Shown piece by piece: positions 7,892 to 16,508 of a stretch of DNA of 35,226 nt. The stretch is taken from NCBI GenBank assembly GCA_001899395.1, contig MOYD01000062.1, forward strand, positions 13,162-48,387, written 5' to 3'. The stretch is from Candidatus Gastranaerophilales bacterium Zag_111 (GTDB taxonomy: Bacteria; Cyanobacteriota; Vampirovibrionia; Gastranaerophilales; Gastranaerophilaceae). Within the stretch, counting starts at the first letter, position 1, and each line of letters starts with the position of its first letter. The notes beneath the pieces are model-generated. The model was not told the origin of the DNA. It saw nothing but the letters and a program-made list of their open reading frames with translations, and did not search any database. The position numbers and the translations under genes are program-made.

Positions 7892-8539
7892 TTGAAAAAA
7901 TTATTACTATTCACTATTGCACTAGTGTTCATGTCATGTGCGCCGGTGCACGCAGCCAATGTCAATACAGTAAAGGCAGCGATAGTAAAACATTCTATCG
8001 AAATGGGCGTAGATCCAGCAATTACACTAAGCATTGCAAAATCAGAATCAGGTTTCAGACAGGAAGCGAGAAGTCCGCGAGGTGCGGTTGGTGTCTTCCA
8101 GTTAGTACCTTCAACCGCAAGAAGAATGGGCTTAAATCCGTATTTACTTGATGATAATATCAAGGGCGGTATTATGTACTATAAATCAATGTACAAAATG
8201 TTCGGATCTATGGAATTGGCTTTAGCAGCTTACAACGCAGGACCGGGTAATGTAAAAAAATACCGTGCTGTCCCTCCGTTTAGCGAAACTAAAAGATACG
8301 TAGCAAGAATTATGACTGATTACAGACACTTGAAGGCTCATCCTGATCCGGCAATTGTTGCAGCTAAAAACGGTAGTGTTCCAACGACACTTAAAGGTGC
8401 GCAAGTTATTGCAAACACCCCGGGAAAACCTGCTCCGTTGCCAATGGTTAAGATTGAGCAGTCAAGAAACCTGAATGTCGAATTGATTAAAGAAATTCCA
8501 ATGGAAGTCGAGGTCAAGTCTCAATCAGTTGCTATTTAG
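7892..8539 (+). CDS. Secreted lytic transglycosylase (SLT domain)
   Basis: 215 residues if it starts at TTG 7892. That start gives an AGAGGA ribosome site and a clean signal peptide, MKKLLLFTIALVFMSCAPVHA; the longer frame from TTG 7856 would bury the signal peptide. The SLT fold motifs are complete: catalytic glutamate E52 in SIAKSESGF, then RGAVGVFQLVPSTARRMG, DDNIKGGIMYYKSM and ALAAYNAGPGNVKKY. The enzyme cleaves peptidoglycan glycan strands to 1,6-anhydromuramoyl ends in the periplasm. C16 might also serve as a poor lipobox, so a lipoprotein is possible. The C-terminal 60 residues are a low-complexity tail. A terminator follows. Confidence 0.88.
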   Translation: MKKLLLFTIALVFMSCAPVHAANVNTVKAAIVKHSIEMGVDPAITLSIAKSESGFRQEARSPRGAVGVFQLVPSTARRMGLNPYLLDDNIKGGIMYYKSMYKMFGSMELALAAYNAGPGNVKKYRAVPPFSETKRYVARIMTDYRHLKAHPDPAIVAAKNGSVPTTLKGAQVIANTPGKPAPLPMVKIEQSRNLNVELIKEIPMEVEVKSQSVAI

Positions 8540-8557
8540 TTTTTGGTTATGAAATTT

Positions 8558-8593
8558 AACAAAAGGTCGAGTTTTCACTCGGTCTTTTGTTTT
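8558..8593 (+). terminator. Rho-independent terminator after the lytic transglycosylase gene
   Basis: The inverted repeat AACAAAAG-GTCGAG / CTCGGT-CTTTTGTT has a six-base loop (TTTTCA), two G-U pairs and a following T run. Confidence 0.8.
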
Positions 8594-8630
8594 GCTGGTA
8601 ATATTTTTAACTTTGTATTATCATAATTAT

Positions 8631-9668
8631 ATGGAAAAGAGAACATTATTCAGCGAAAAACCTGTAAATATAGGTATTGAAAGTAATTGTGATAATTATA
8701 TTATGGCAATAGAATCAAGCTGCGATGAAACAGCTTGTGCTATTGTGAAAAACGGACGCGAGGTTATTGCAAATATTGTTGCCTCACAAATTAAAACGCA
8801 TGAAAAATTTGGCGGAGTTATCCCGGAAATTGCTGCACGTGAACATCTTGACGCAATAAATGTTGTTGTACAGGAAGCATTTGATGTCTCAGGGTTAAAA
8901 CCTGAAAATATTACAGCTTTTGCAGGAACTGTAGGTCCGGGGCTTGTCGGGTGTTTGCTTGTCGGGTTGAATGCAGCTAAAACACTTGCTCTTGTACATG
9001 ACAAACCGTTTATCGGTGTTAATCATTTGAATGCGCATTTGTGTGCAAATTATATTGATACAGAGCTGAAACCTCCGTTTATGGCACTTTTAGTTAGCGG
9101 AGGACATACACAAATTATTGATGTTGAATCCTATTCAAAACAGACAATTTTAGGCGAAACTATTGATGATGCGGTTGGGGAGGCTTATGACAAAGTTGCA
9201 AGACTTATCGGGCTGCCGTATCCCGGAGGTCCAAGACTGGATAAGTTAGCGCAAATAGGTAATCCGCATGCGTTTGAATTACCGCAAGCAAAAGTCGACG
9301 GATATAATTTCAGTTTCAGCGGTCTAAAAACAGCGGTATTACGTTTAGTTAAATCTTTTGACGGGCAAGAAATGCCGGTTAATGATATTTGCGCAAGTTT
9401 TCAGGAATGCGTATCAAAAACTTTAGTTAAAAAGTTGCGACATGCACTTGAAGAACGAGGATATAAGCAAGTAGTAATTGCAGGCGGTGTTGCTGCTAAT
9501 TCTGAAATCCGCAAAAAAGTTTTTGCACTTGAAAATGAAGGGTATAAAGTTTTTGCACCAGCAATGAAGTATTGTACTGATAACGCTTCAATGGTCGCTT
9601 CTTGTGCTTATTTTAACACTAATACATTTGATGACGTTGATGTTGAAGTCTTTTCCCGTGTAAGCTAA
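8631..9668 (+). CDS. tsaD: tRNA N6-adenosine threonylcarbamoyltransferase TsaD
   Basis: TsaD/Kae1/Gcp family ATPase-fold enzyme that, with TsaB and TsaE, transfers threonylcarbamoyl to A37 of ANN-decoding tRNAs. Motifs are IMAIESSCDETACAIV near the start, the metal-binding HxxxH at H132/H136 (NHLNAHLCANY), LVSGGHTQI, GEAYDKVARLIGLPYPGGP and VIAGGVAANSEIRKK. The start is uncertain. ATG 8631 gives 345 residues with an N-terminal extension of 24 residues before MAIESSCDE; ATG 8703 gives 321; the family is usually near 335-340. Neither ATG has a strong ribosome site. It is convergent with murG, 55 bases away. TsaB and TsaE genes are not in the window. Confidence 0.93.
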   Translation: MEKRTLFSEKPVNIGIESNCDNYIMAIESSCDETACAIVKNGREVIANIVASQIKTHEKFGGVIPEIAAREHLDAINVVVQEAFDVSGLKPENITAFAGTVGPGLVGCLLVGLNAAKTLALVHDKPFIGVNHLNAHLCANYIDTELKPPFMALLVSGGHTQIIDVESYSKQTILGETIDDAVGEAYDKVARLIGLPYPGGPRLDKLAQIGNPHAFELPQAKVDGYNFSFSGLKTAVLRLVKSFDGQEMPVNDICASFQECVSKTLVKKLRHALEERGYKQVVIAGGVAANSEIRKKVFALENEGYKVFAPAMKYCTDNASMVASCAYFNTNTFDDVDVEVFSRVS

Positions 9669-9723
9669 CGCCATGGATAATGGAATCGGGAATATAACGC
9701 TCGCATATAGCGATGAATAGACT

Positions 9724-10833
9724 TTATTCTTCTTTTAGCTGCGCTATTATCTTTTTTACCCCGTCAAATTTTGCAAGTTTTGAAGCGCTATCTTGAAGGT
9801 GTTTAAGTTTTTCAGGATTGTTTATTAGTTGTGATAACGCGTTCTGTAATGTTTCAGGGTTTGTTTCAGCATCTTCTAAATACATGCCTGCACCCTGTTC
9901 GAGCATACATTTTGCGTTCTTTCTCTGGTGGTCTGCTGCTGCGTGCGGATATGGAATATAAATTGCAGCAACCGAACTTGCGCAAAGTTCTGAAATACTT
10001 AACGAGCCGGCTCTTGAAATTGCAATATCACATGACTTTAAAACAATTGCCATATTGTCAAAATACGGCTTTACAATAAGGTTTTTATCCCGCTTAAATT
10101 CAGGATATACCACTTCTAACTGTTTGATTACGCTGTCAAAATTCTTTTTCCCTGTTTGAAAAATTATTTGTACATAGTAATCTTGAGAAAGGGTTTTTAA
10201 AATCCCGATAGAAGCCTGGTTGATTGTTTTTGCCCCTTGTGAACCGCCCATAATGCAGATTGTTAATTTTTTCGGGTCAAGATTAAGTTCTTTTCTTGCC
10301 TCAAGTTTTGAAATTGTTGCAAATTCACTTCTGATAGGGTTTCCGTTAGTTCGACAGTCAGGGTTATTTAATCTTTCTTTTGCAGCGTCAAATGCTATAG
10401 AAACACTTTTCGCAAACGGAGCAAGTTTCCTTGTAACCAGTCCCGGGTTAGCATCGCAATCGTGCATTACAAACGGAACTTTCATTGTAAGTCCCGCCAA
10501 AAGCACCGGCGCAGACACATAACCTCCGGTTCCAAAAATTCTGTTCGGTTTGTATTTTACTATATAAAAACAACATTTTATCCATGCAAAAAACATTTTT
10601 ACTGCCCATATGACTAGTGCTAAGCTTATTTTTCTTGGCATGCCTGAAGATTTAACTGGTAGAAATTCATAATTTTTGTCCTTAACAATCGTTGCTTCAA
10701 GATTATCTGGATTTCCAACATAGTAAATCTTTTCAGTGTCTTCCTCTTTTAAAAGCTCGTCCGCAACTGCAATTGCAGGATAAATATGTCCGCCTGTGCC
10801 GCCGCCTGTTATGAAGTAAGTCTTTTTATTCAT
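9724..10833 (-). CDS. murG: UDP-GlcNAc:undecaprenyl-PP-MurNAc-pentapeptide GlcNAc transferase MurG
   Basis: 369 residues, typical length. Motifs are ITGGGTGGHIYPAIAVADEL at the N-terminus (lipid I-binding glycine loop), FGTGGYVSAPVLLAG, CIMGGSQGAKTIN at the domain boundary, and the C-terminal UDP-GlcNAc-binding SRAGSLSISEL and IPYPHAAADHQRKNA segments. It makes lipid II at the inner face of the cytoplasmic membrane. The ATG overlaps the ftsW stop by eight bases, with AAGGAC upstream inside ftsW. It is the last gene of the murF-mraY-murD-ftsW-murG operon; murC and murB do not follow, and the next gene is convergent tsaD. Confidence 0.96.
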   Translation of the reverse strand: MNKKTYFITGGGTGGHIYPAIAVADELLKEEDTEKIYYVGNPDNLEATIVKDKNYEFLPVKSSGMPRKISLALVIWAVKMFFAWIKCCFYIVKYKPNRIFGTGGYVSAPVLLAGLTMKVPFVMHDCDANPGLVTRKLAPFAKSVSIAFDAAKERLNNPDCRTNGNPIRSEFATISKLEARKELNLDPKKLTICIMGGSQGAKTINQASIGILKTLSQDYYVQIIFQTGKKNFDSVIKQLEVVYPEFKRDKNLIVKPYFDNMAIVLKSCDIAISRAGSLSISELCASSVAAIYIPYPHAAADHQRKNAKCMLEQGAGMYLEDAETNPETLQNALSQLINNPEKLKHLQDSASKLAKFDGVKKIIAQLKEE

Positions 10834-12022
10834 TAATTTCAGTCCTTATTCTTTTAATTCTCTGTTTTGAAATGTTCAATAAAACCCCAACCATTGCAAG
10901 TGATACAATAATAGATGTTCCGCCGTAGCTTATAAATGGCAGCGTAACCCCTGTTACAGGGAAAAATGAGCTGGCAACCGCCATATTTAAAAACGCCTGA
11001 AACCCGAAAACAAAAACAATACCTATTGCCAGAAGTTTTCCGTACATATCAGGACAGCGTTTTGCTATTCTCATTCCCCGATGAACGAGTGCCACAAATA
11101 GCCCAACTACAAACAAACAGCCAAGAAATCCAAATTCTTCTGCTATTATTGCAAAAATAAAGTCAGTATGACATTCCGGCAAATACGCAAGCTTTTGAAT
11201 GGATGAACCATAACCGCTTCCCCAAAATCCGCCGGATGCAAACGCAATCAAAGACTGAATGATGTTGTATCCCTTGCCAAGAGCGTCTGTTTCAGGATTA
11301 AGCCAAATATTTATTCTGTCCATTTGATATCCTTGGAGAAGTTTTGGTGCAAGCGCAAGCCCCCCAACCCCTGCAATTCCGCCTAATATGGCAAGAATTA
11401 TCCTTGAACCGCCGGCTGCTAAAAATAATACAAGTCCGGTAAGCGCCAAGATTATTGTCATACTCAGGTTTGGCTGTATAAAAATTAGTCCAAGTATCAC
11501 TATCATTGGTATATAAGTACTTGTCCAACTTTTTGCATCCAAAAGGTCAGCTTTTTCTTTAAAACAGGTTGCTGCAAGCATACAAAATAATGGTTTTGCA
11601 AACTCAGACGGCTGCAATTGCATAAATCCAAGGTTTATCCAGCGTTTTGCACCGTTAATTGTCACTCCAAGCGGTGTAAATTTTAGTATTACTAATAAAG
11701 CAATTACAATCCAGAGGAATTTTGTATTAAATTTTTCAAGCTTTTTATAATCATAATGTGCCAGAAACGCCATTGCTCCAAAGCCTGCAATGGCATAGAT
11801 AAACTGTTTTCCTGCAAAAGTTGCGACATTCACGCCTTCTCTCATACATTTTGGTGCTGTAGCAGAAAATATCGCAAGAAAACCTATAATAACCAAAAAA
11901 GTTACTATCACTAAAAGCGACATGTCAGCAGAAGAAAGAATTACATTCCCGTATTTTTTCTTTCTTTTTTCTCTGTGTTCGCGTTCCTGTCTTTTAGGTG
12001 ATTTATACTCTCTGTAAGACAT
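10826..12022 (-). CDS. ftsW: Lipid II-polymerising SEDS protein FtsW
   Basis: 398 residues from ATG 12022, inside the last 20 bases of murD. A longer frame would start in murD out of context. A basic cytoplasmic tail of about 35 residues (KSPKRQEREHREKRKKKYG) precedes about ten transmembrane helices. SEDS signatures are GAKRWINLGFMQLQPSEFAK, GYQMDRINIWLNPETDALGKG, SLIAFASGGFWGSGYGSS, the FAIIAEEFGFLG segment and the C-terminal LPFISYGGTSIIVSLAMVG. SEDS proteins polymerise glycan strands with a class b PBP. FtsW rather than RodA is supported by its place between murD and murG. No ftsI is present. Confidence 0.94.
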   Translation of the reverse strand: MSYREYKSPKRQEREHREKRKKKYGNVILSSADMSLLVIVTFLVIIGFLAIFSATAPKCMREGVNVATFAGKQFIYAIAGFGAMAFLAHYDYKKLEKFNTKFLWIVIALLVILKFTPLGVTINGAKRWINLGFMQLQPSEFAKPLFCMLAATCFKEKADLLDAKSWTSTYIPMIVILGLIFIQPNLSMTIILALTGLVLFLAAGGSRIILAILGGIAGVGGLALAPKLLQGYQMDRINIWLNPETDALGKGYNIIQSLIAFASGGFWGSGYGSSIQKLAYLPECHTDFIFAIIAEEFGFLGCLFVVGLFVALVHRGMRIAKRCPDMYGKLLAIGIVFVFGFQAFLNMAVASSFFPVTGVTLPFISYGGTSIIVSLAMVGVLLNISKQRIKRIRTEINE

Positions 12023-13346
12023 ATTCCCTGAATACTTCTCCTCTGTTTTCGTAGCTTGTGAACATGTCAAAACTTGCGCATGCAGGCGATAACAAAATAA
12101 CATCCGGATGAAGTTCTATTCCTTTATCTATCGCATCCTGCATTGTTTTTTCACGGATAATATTGTCAAAACCGTTTTGTTTAAGGTTTTGTTCAAACCT
12201 TTCTGTTGCTTCGCCAATTAGTATAACGGTTTTGATGTGTTTTTTTATTGCCTCGCAAAATTCTGTTAAATCAGTGTTTTTATCCCTGCCGCCGGCAATT
12301 AACGCTACATCAACATTGTTAAATGAATTTATCGCAACAATTGCAGCTTCCGGGTTTGTGGCTTTTGAATCGTTATAAAACGTTATGCCGTCTTTTTGTG
12401 TAATTTTTTCAAGCCTATGTGCCGGTGCTTTGAATTCTGTTATCGCTTGCCTGATTGTATGATTATCAAGTCCTGATAATTTAGCGCAAATGATTGCACA
12501 CATTATGTTCTGGTAATTGTGTTCACCTAATAGCGGGCAATCAGATAGTTTAATTATAGGTTCTTCAATTCCGTCTTGTTTAAAAATTATTTCGCCGTTT
12601 TTTTCATAGCAGCAGTTATCGCCGATATTTCCGGCAAACATAAATAATTTCCCTTTTGCTCTATGTGAAAATTCTAAAAGTTTTGGGTCTTTTGCATTTA
12701 ATACACTGTATTTTGGGGCTTGCGGGTCAAGAAAAACTTTTGCTTTGGCTTTAAAGTAGTTTTCAAGTCCCTGATGCCAATCAATGTGGTCAGGTGTAAA
12801 GTTTGTCCAAACTGATATAAACGGCTTTAATGACGGGCTCATTTCAAGTTGGAACGAGCTTGCCTCACAAACAAAATAGTCTAAGTCCTCATTAGCAATT
12901 GAACATGGCGGACAACCGATATTCCCGCAAGCTTTTACGTTAAGTTTTTTAGACAGGATAAATTCTGTAAGAGCTGTGGTTGTTGTTTTTCCGTTGGTTC
13001 CAGTGATTATAATAAACGGAATATCTGTTTGTTTATATGCAAGTTCAAGTTCTGAAATCACAGGGATATTTTTGCGTTTAAGTCTTTGGATAATTTCGCT
13101 GTGCGGTGGAATTCCGGGGCTTGTGACTGCCAAATCTGTTCCGTCAATAAACTCATCAGAATGCGCGCCGTATTCCACTTTTATTCCTTCATTTTTAAGT
13201 CTTTCAACTTTAGGTAAGTTTTCTTCGCTTACCTTTTTACCTTCTGTTAAATAAACTTGTGCCCCCTGGTTTTTTGCAAATTCTGCGGCTGCAATCCCGC
13301 TTTTTGAAAGTCCTAAAACCAGAACTTTTTTCCCTAATATTCCCAT
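12003..13346 (-). CDS. murD: UDP-N-acetylmuramoyl-L-alanine:D-glutamate ligase MurD
   Basis: 447 residues, usual length. The N-terminal Rossmann domain KVLVLGLSKSGIAAAEFAK binds the UDP substrate. The central Mur ligase ATP loop is ITGTNGKTTTTALTEF, followed by KACGNIGCPP, VCEASSFQLE and TNFTPDHIDWHQ. The C-terminal domain has PAHRLEKI, FYNDSKATNPEAAIVAINSF and LLSPACASFDMF. It adds D-glutamate to UDP-MurNAc-L-Ala in the cytoplasm using ATP. Its ATG overlaps the mraY stop by one base (TAATG), and its end overlaps ftsW by 20 bases. Confidence 0.96.
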   Translation of the reverse strand: MGILGKKVLVLGLSKSGIAAAEFAKNQGAQVYLTEGKKVSEENLPKVERLKNEGIKVEYGAHSDEFIDGTDLAVTSPGIPPHSEIIQRLKRKNIPVISELELAYKQTDIPFIIITGTNGKTTTTALTEFILSKKLNVKACGNIGCPPCSIANEDLDYFVCEASSFQLEMSPSLKPFISVWTNFTPDHIDWHQGLENYFKAKAKVFLDPQAPKYSVLNAKDPKLLEFSHRAKGKLFMFAGNIGDNCCYEKNGEIIFKQDGIEEPIIKLSDCPLLGEHNYQNIMCAIICAKLSGLDNHTIRQAITEFKAPAHRLEKITQKDGITFYNDSKATNPEAAIVAINSFNNVDVALIAGGRDKNTDLTEFCEAIKKHIKTVILIGEATERFEQNLKQNGFDNIIREKTMQDAIDKGIELHPDVILLSPACASFDMFTSYENRGEVFREYVLQRV

Positions 13347-14326
13347 TATAAAATCCCTCTGCTGAATATTTCAAATAAAACTACCGCAATTACTGACAAA
13401 ATCAGAGATACTGTAGAAAATACAATAACAACTTTTTTTTCATTCCACCCAAGTTTTTCAAAATGGTGATGAATTGGTGCCATTTTAAAAACTCTTTTGC
13501 CGGTGGTTTTGAAACTTGTAACCTGAATTATTACAGATAAAGTTTCAATTACAAAAACTCCGCCGATAAATATAAGCAAGAATTCAAACTTACCTAAAAC
13601 TGCTAACGTCCCTAATAGCCCACCGATTGCAAGTGAGCCGGTGTCGCCCATAAATACTTCGGCTTTTGGTTTGTTGAATTTTAAAAAACCTAATAACGCG
13701 CCGGCAACTGCTGCTGAAATTATCGCGAGCTCAGTTTCACCCATTGATAATGAAATTGCAGCACATGCAATAAACGCCGGCACTCCACAACCTGCCGCTA
13801 ATCCGTCAAGTCCGTCTGTTAAGTTATAAGCGTTTGATGAACCTGTTATGATAAATACTGCAAACAACGGGTAAAACCATTTTAAATCCAAAACCAGGCT
13901 TCCAACCGTAAATGTACAGGCATTTGGGTTAGTTATTGTTAAAAATAAAGTAGGTAAAAGTGCTATTGCAATTTGTCTGTAAAGTTTGCCGCGAGCTGAT
14001 AAACCGTCATTGCCTTTGCCTTTTATTTTAATATAATCATCTTGAAATCCGGCAAAAGTATAGAAGACAAGAGTTATAATTGTGATAAGTGCAATTGTTG
14101 TCATTTTTTGAGCTAATAGCAATGTTGTCACTGCCGCCATAATTATTGCTGCAATTATGAAAACTCCGCCGGTTGTTGGTGTTCCTTGCTTTGCTGCGTG
14201 GTTTTCAGGTGCAACATCTTTGATGTATTGACCGATTTGCTTCTTTTTGAGCATGTCAATATACGGAACCCCGAAAAGCATACACAAAACCATTCCCAAT
14301 AAGAATGCTATTGTTATCATTATCAT
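13346..14326 (-). CDS. mraY: Phospho-N-acetylmuramoyl-pentapeptide transferase MraY
   Basis: 326-residue polytopic enzyme that links phospho-MurNAc-pentapeptide to undecaprenyl phosphate, making lipid I. Visible signatures are APENHAAKQGTPTTGGVFI near residue 40, the Mg2+-binding FAGFQDDYIKIKGKGNDGLS, NLTDGLDGLAAG, and the late GDTGSLAIGG and MAPIHHHFEKLGWNE motifs. About ten hydrophobic helices separate them. The ATG overlaps the murF stop by four bases (ATGA), implying coupled translation. The start MIMITI contains a second ATG two codons on, which could also be used. Confidence 0.96.
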   Translation of the reverse strand: MIMITIAFLLGMVLCMLFGVPYIDMLKKKQIGQYIKDVAPENHAAKQGTPTTGGVFIIAAIIMAAVTTLLLAQKMTTIALITIITLVFYTFAGFQDDYIKIKGKGNDGLSARGKLYRQIAIALLPTLFLTITNPNACTFTVGSLVLDLKWFYPLFAVFIITGSSNAYNLTDGLDGLAAGCGVPAFIACAAISLSMGETELAIISAAVAGALLGFLKFNKPKAEVFMGDTGSLAIGGLLGTLAVLGKFEFLLIFIGGVFVIETLSVIIQVTSFKTTGKRVFKMAPIHHHFEKLGWNEKKVVIVFSTVSLILSVIAVVLFEIFSRGIL

Positions 14327-15657
14327 AATTTAATCATCCCTCTTTTTACTTTTTCCAAAATTTGCTCAAACTGCATTGAGCGTGATGCCTTCAAAAATAT
14401 TGTATAACCACCGTTTAATTTTTCAAGAATGTAACATGAAACATCATCGGTTGAGCTGAAATTATGTGTCTCAAACCCGTTGTCTTTAAGAACTTTGCCG
14501 ATTTCAAGAGCTAAATCTCCAACTGTAAGAAATTTAACATCTTTACCTTTGCAAACTAGGCTTAGATATTCCCCAACCTGTCTATGGTATAAAACTTCAT
14601 CTTCTCCAAGTTCGCCCATATTGCCTAAAACAACCACCGGATTTTGATAAAGTTCAACAAAAGTTTTTACAGATGCTTTCATTGACTCAGGGTTTGCGTT
14701 GTAACTGTCGTTTATAAATTTAATTTCTCCGATTTCTTCTGTTTCCCAGCGTTTTTCAATGGGGCGGTAATATGCAAGCCCTTTCCTAATCTCATCAGGC
14801 GTCATTGAAAGTTTTAAACCTGTTTCAATTGCAGCTAGTGAGTTTTCAATGTTGTAATCTCCTTCTACATTGAGTTCATAAACTTCGTTCTTGTATTCAA
14901 ACTTTGAGTAAGAAAGTGATGTTTCAATAATTTTGACATCATCAATGGAGTAATATATTTTTTCTCCGGAAAAATTTGCATGTTTTTTTATAATATCCTG
15001 GTTTTTAGCTATAAAAACACCTTGTAGGTTAAGTCCGGACAGAATTTCACATTTTGCTTTTGCTATATTATCTAAACTCCCAAGCCGTCCTACATGTGCT
15101 GAACCGGAGTTTGTTATTACTGCAATATCAGGGTTAAGGTGCGTTGATATTAACTCAATTTCGCCAAGTCCGCGCATTCCCATTTCAACAATAAGTACTT
15201 CTGTATCATTTGGCATCTCTAAAACCGTCTGGCAAAAACCGATTTCATTATTGTGGTTTGAAAATGTCTTATGCGTTTTGAATTTTTGGCTCAATACAGA
15301 ATACATAATTTCTTTTGTTGTTGTTTTGCCGGAACTTCCGGTTATTCCTATAACTTTTGGCGCAAGTTTATTTCTATAATATTTTGCAATATTAAGATAA
15401 GCATCAAGAGTATTTTCAACCTTCAAAACCAGTTTTGCTGTGTTTGTAATTCTGTCACTTGTTGTAAAATAAGCATTTATCGCCGGGTTGTCAATAAATT
15501 TTTCCCCATCAAAATTTGCACCTTTAAGTGGTAAATAAATATCTGTGCCTTTAATTGTTCGGGTATCAGTAGAAATCCCGAAATCTTGCGTACCCTCAGC
15601 TTCATCTTTTAATACAACCGCATTTGTTGCCCTAATCAATTCATCTTTAAACATCAT
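14323..15657 (-). CDS. murF: UDP-N-acetylmuramoyl-tripeptide:D-alanyl-D-alanine ligase MurF
   Basis: 444 residues from ATG 15657. A second ATG follows immediately, and an upstream TTG at 15675 is also in frame; none has a strong ribosome site. The central ATP loop VIGITGSSGKTTTKEIMYSV lies near residue 100, followed by THKTFSNHNNEIGFCQTVLE (MurF-type rather than MurE), VEMGMRGLGEIELIS and TNSGSAHVGRLGS. The C-terminal domain has RWETEEIGEIKFINDSYNANPESMKAS (split here only by reading), NMGELGEDE and FLKASRSMQFEQI. It adds D-Ala-D-Ala to complete the pentapeptide. It is first in the operon; murE is absent upstream, where a prepilin-like gene lies. Confidence 0.94.
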   Translation of the reverse strand: MMFKDELIRATNAVVLKDEAEGTQDFGISTDTRTIKGTDIYLPLKGANFDGEKFIDNPAINAYFTTSDRITNTAKLVLKVENTLDAYLNIAKYYRNKLAPKVIGITGSSGKTTTKEIMYSVLSQKFKTHKTFSNHNNEIGFCQTVLEMPNDTEVLIVEMGMRGLGEIELISTHLNPDIAVITNSGSAHVGRLGSLDNIAKAKCEILSGLNLQGVFIAKNQDIIKKHANFSGEKIYYSIDDVKIIETSLSYSKFEYKNEVYELNVEGDYNIENSLAAIETGLKLSMTPDEIRKGLAYYRPIEKRWETEEIGEIKFINDSYNANPESMKASVKTFVELYQNPVVVLGNMGELGEDEVLYHRQVGEYLSLVCKGKDVKFLTVGDLALEIGKVLKDNGFETHNFSSTDDVSCYILEKLNGGYTIFLKASRSMQFEQILEKVKRGMIKL

Positions 15658-15702
15658 AAATATATAATACTTCAAAAATAGAATGTAGGCTGAAATATTA
15701 AA

Positions 15703-16368
15703 TTATATTTTGTATGGATAATCATTTTTGAATTCCCAATTATCTATGTATAGTAGTTTTGTACAATTTCTGTAATGGTTTTTACACGACCTTAAAGCGT
15801 CTTCTCTGTTTGGGGTTGTCGTAGTTGTAAGTTCACCTTTTTCATTCCATTCATAAACATAACCCGGAACGCCTGTTGTATAAAAAACAAACCGGTTTTT
15901 GCCATCTCCCAAGTTATCTAAATTCTTATTATCAATGACATTGGTTTGTGTACAATCTTTATTCTCAGGACAAAAAAGTATGTGAACACAGGCTGTTCCG
16001 GCAGTGCAGCCTGATTTTGCAATAAGCATTGCGCTGCCATCAGGAAACCCTGCAAAAACTCCAACTTTAGTCTTGCTAAGGTGGGCAAATTTTACATAAG
16101 GTACATAATAGGTATTTACATATTCAAACATTTCATCAGGATTTGCCACTGATTTTAAAATATCTTCCCCTGACATTGATATATTTCCACCTTCTGTTGC
16201 ACGGTAAATTGTTTGCATGTATACAGAGTAAAATTTTTTTAACCTTGTACTTTTAACTTTTTTCCTATAGTAAGACATCATAGTTGGAATAGTCAAAGCT
16301 GCAACTACTCCGATAATACCAATTGTAATCAGTGTTTCAGCAAGTGTGAAACCTTTTTTATTTTTCAT
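15703..16368 (-). CDS. Prepilin/pseudopilin-like secreted protein (type IV pilin N-terminus)
   Basis: 221 residues beginning MKNKKGFTLAETLITIGIIG, a class III prepilin signal. The prepilin peptidase should cut after G6 and methylate F7, and E11 is the conserved Glu5 of the mature protein. A single hydrophobic helix runs to about residue 28, followed by a basic segment (YYRKKVKSTRLKKF) and a globular domain with six or more cysteines (CTAGTAC, CPENKDC, CKNHYRNC) that may form disulphides. An ideal AGGAGG site precedes the ATG. It is divergent from the Xre-type regulator at 16509 and shares its operator-bearing region. Which pilus or type II-like machine uses it is unknown; no machinery genes are nearby. 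Confidence 0.85.
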   Translation of the reverse strand: MKNKKGFTLAETLITIGIIGVVAALTIPTMMSYYRKKVKSTRLKKFYSVYMQTIYRATEGGNISMSGEDILKSVANPDEMFEYVNTYYVPYVKFAHLSKTKVGVFAGFPDGSAMLIAKSGCTAGTACVHILFCPENKDCTQTNVIDNKNLDNLGDGKNRFVFYTTGVPGYVYEWNEKGELTTTTTPNREDALRSCKNHYRNCTKLLYIDNWEFKNDYPYKI

Positions 16369-16392
16369 ACATACCTCCTATTTGTTATTTAT

Positions 16393-16418
16393 ACAATAAC
16401 GCGCATGCGCGTTATTGT
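16393..16418. repeat. Perfect 26-bp palindrome, candidate operator
   Basis: Left arm ACAATAACGCGCA at 16393-16405 and its exact complement at 16406-16418. It lies 25 bases upstream of the prepilin ATG, across the likely start of that transcript. Its half (GCGTTATTGT) resembles the half-sites at 16435-16496, so the same protein may bind both. Confidence 0.7.
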
Positions 16419-16434
16419 CAATATGAGATAAGCA

Positions 16435-16496
16435 ACATATGCGTTGTTCTGGTTCCTGTAAAAACGATATATTATGATTAAGAACAACGCGTATGT
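16435..16496. promoter_or_regulatory. Inverted-repeat operator around the promoter of the Xre regulator gene
   Basis: Arms ACATATGCGTTGTTCT (16435-16450) and AGAACAACGCGTATGT (16481-16496) are inverted copies matching at 15 of 16 positions. The 30 bases between them contain TATATT (16468-16473). The left arm contains TTGTTC (16444-16449), giving a TTGTTC-18-TATATT promoter clamped by the repeat. The right arm touches the ribosome site of the regulator gene. Autorepression is inferred. Confidence 0.65.
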
Positions 16497-16508
16497 GAAG
16501 GGTATATT

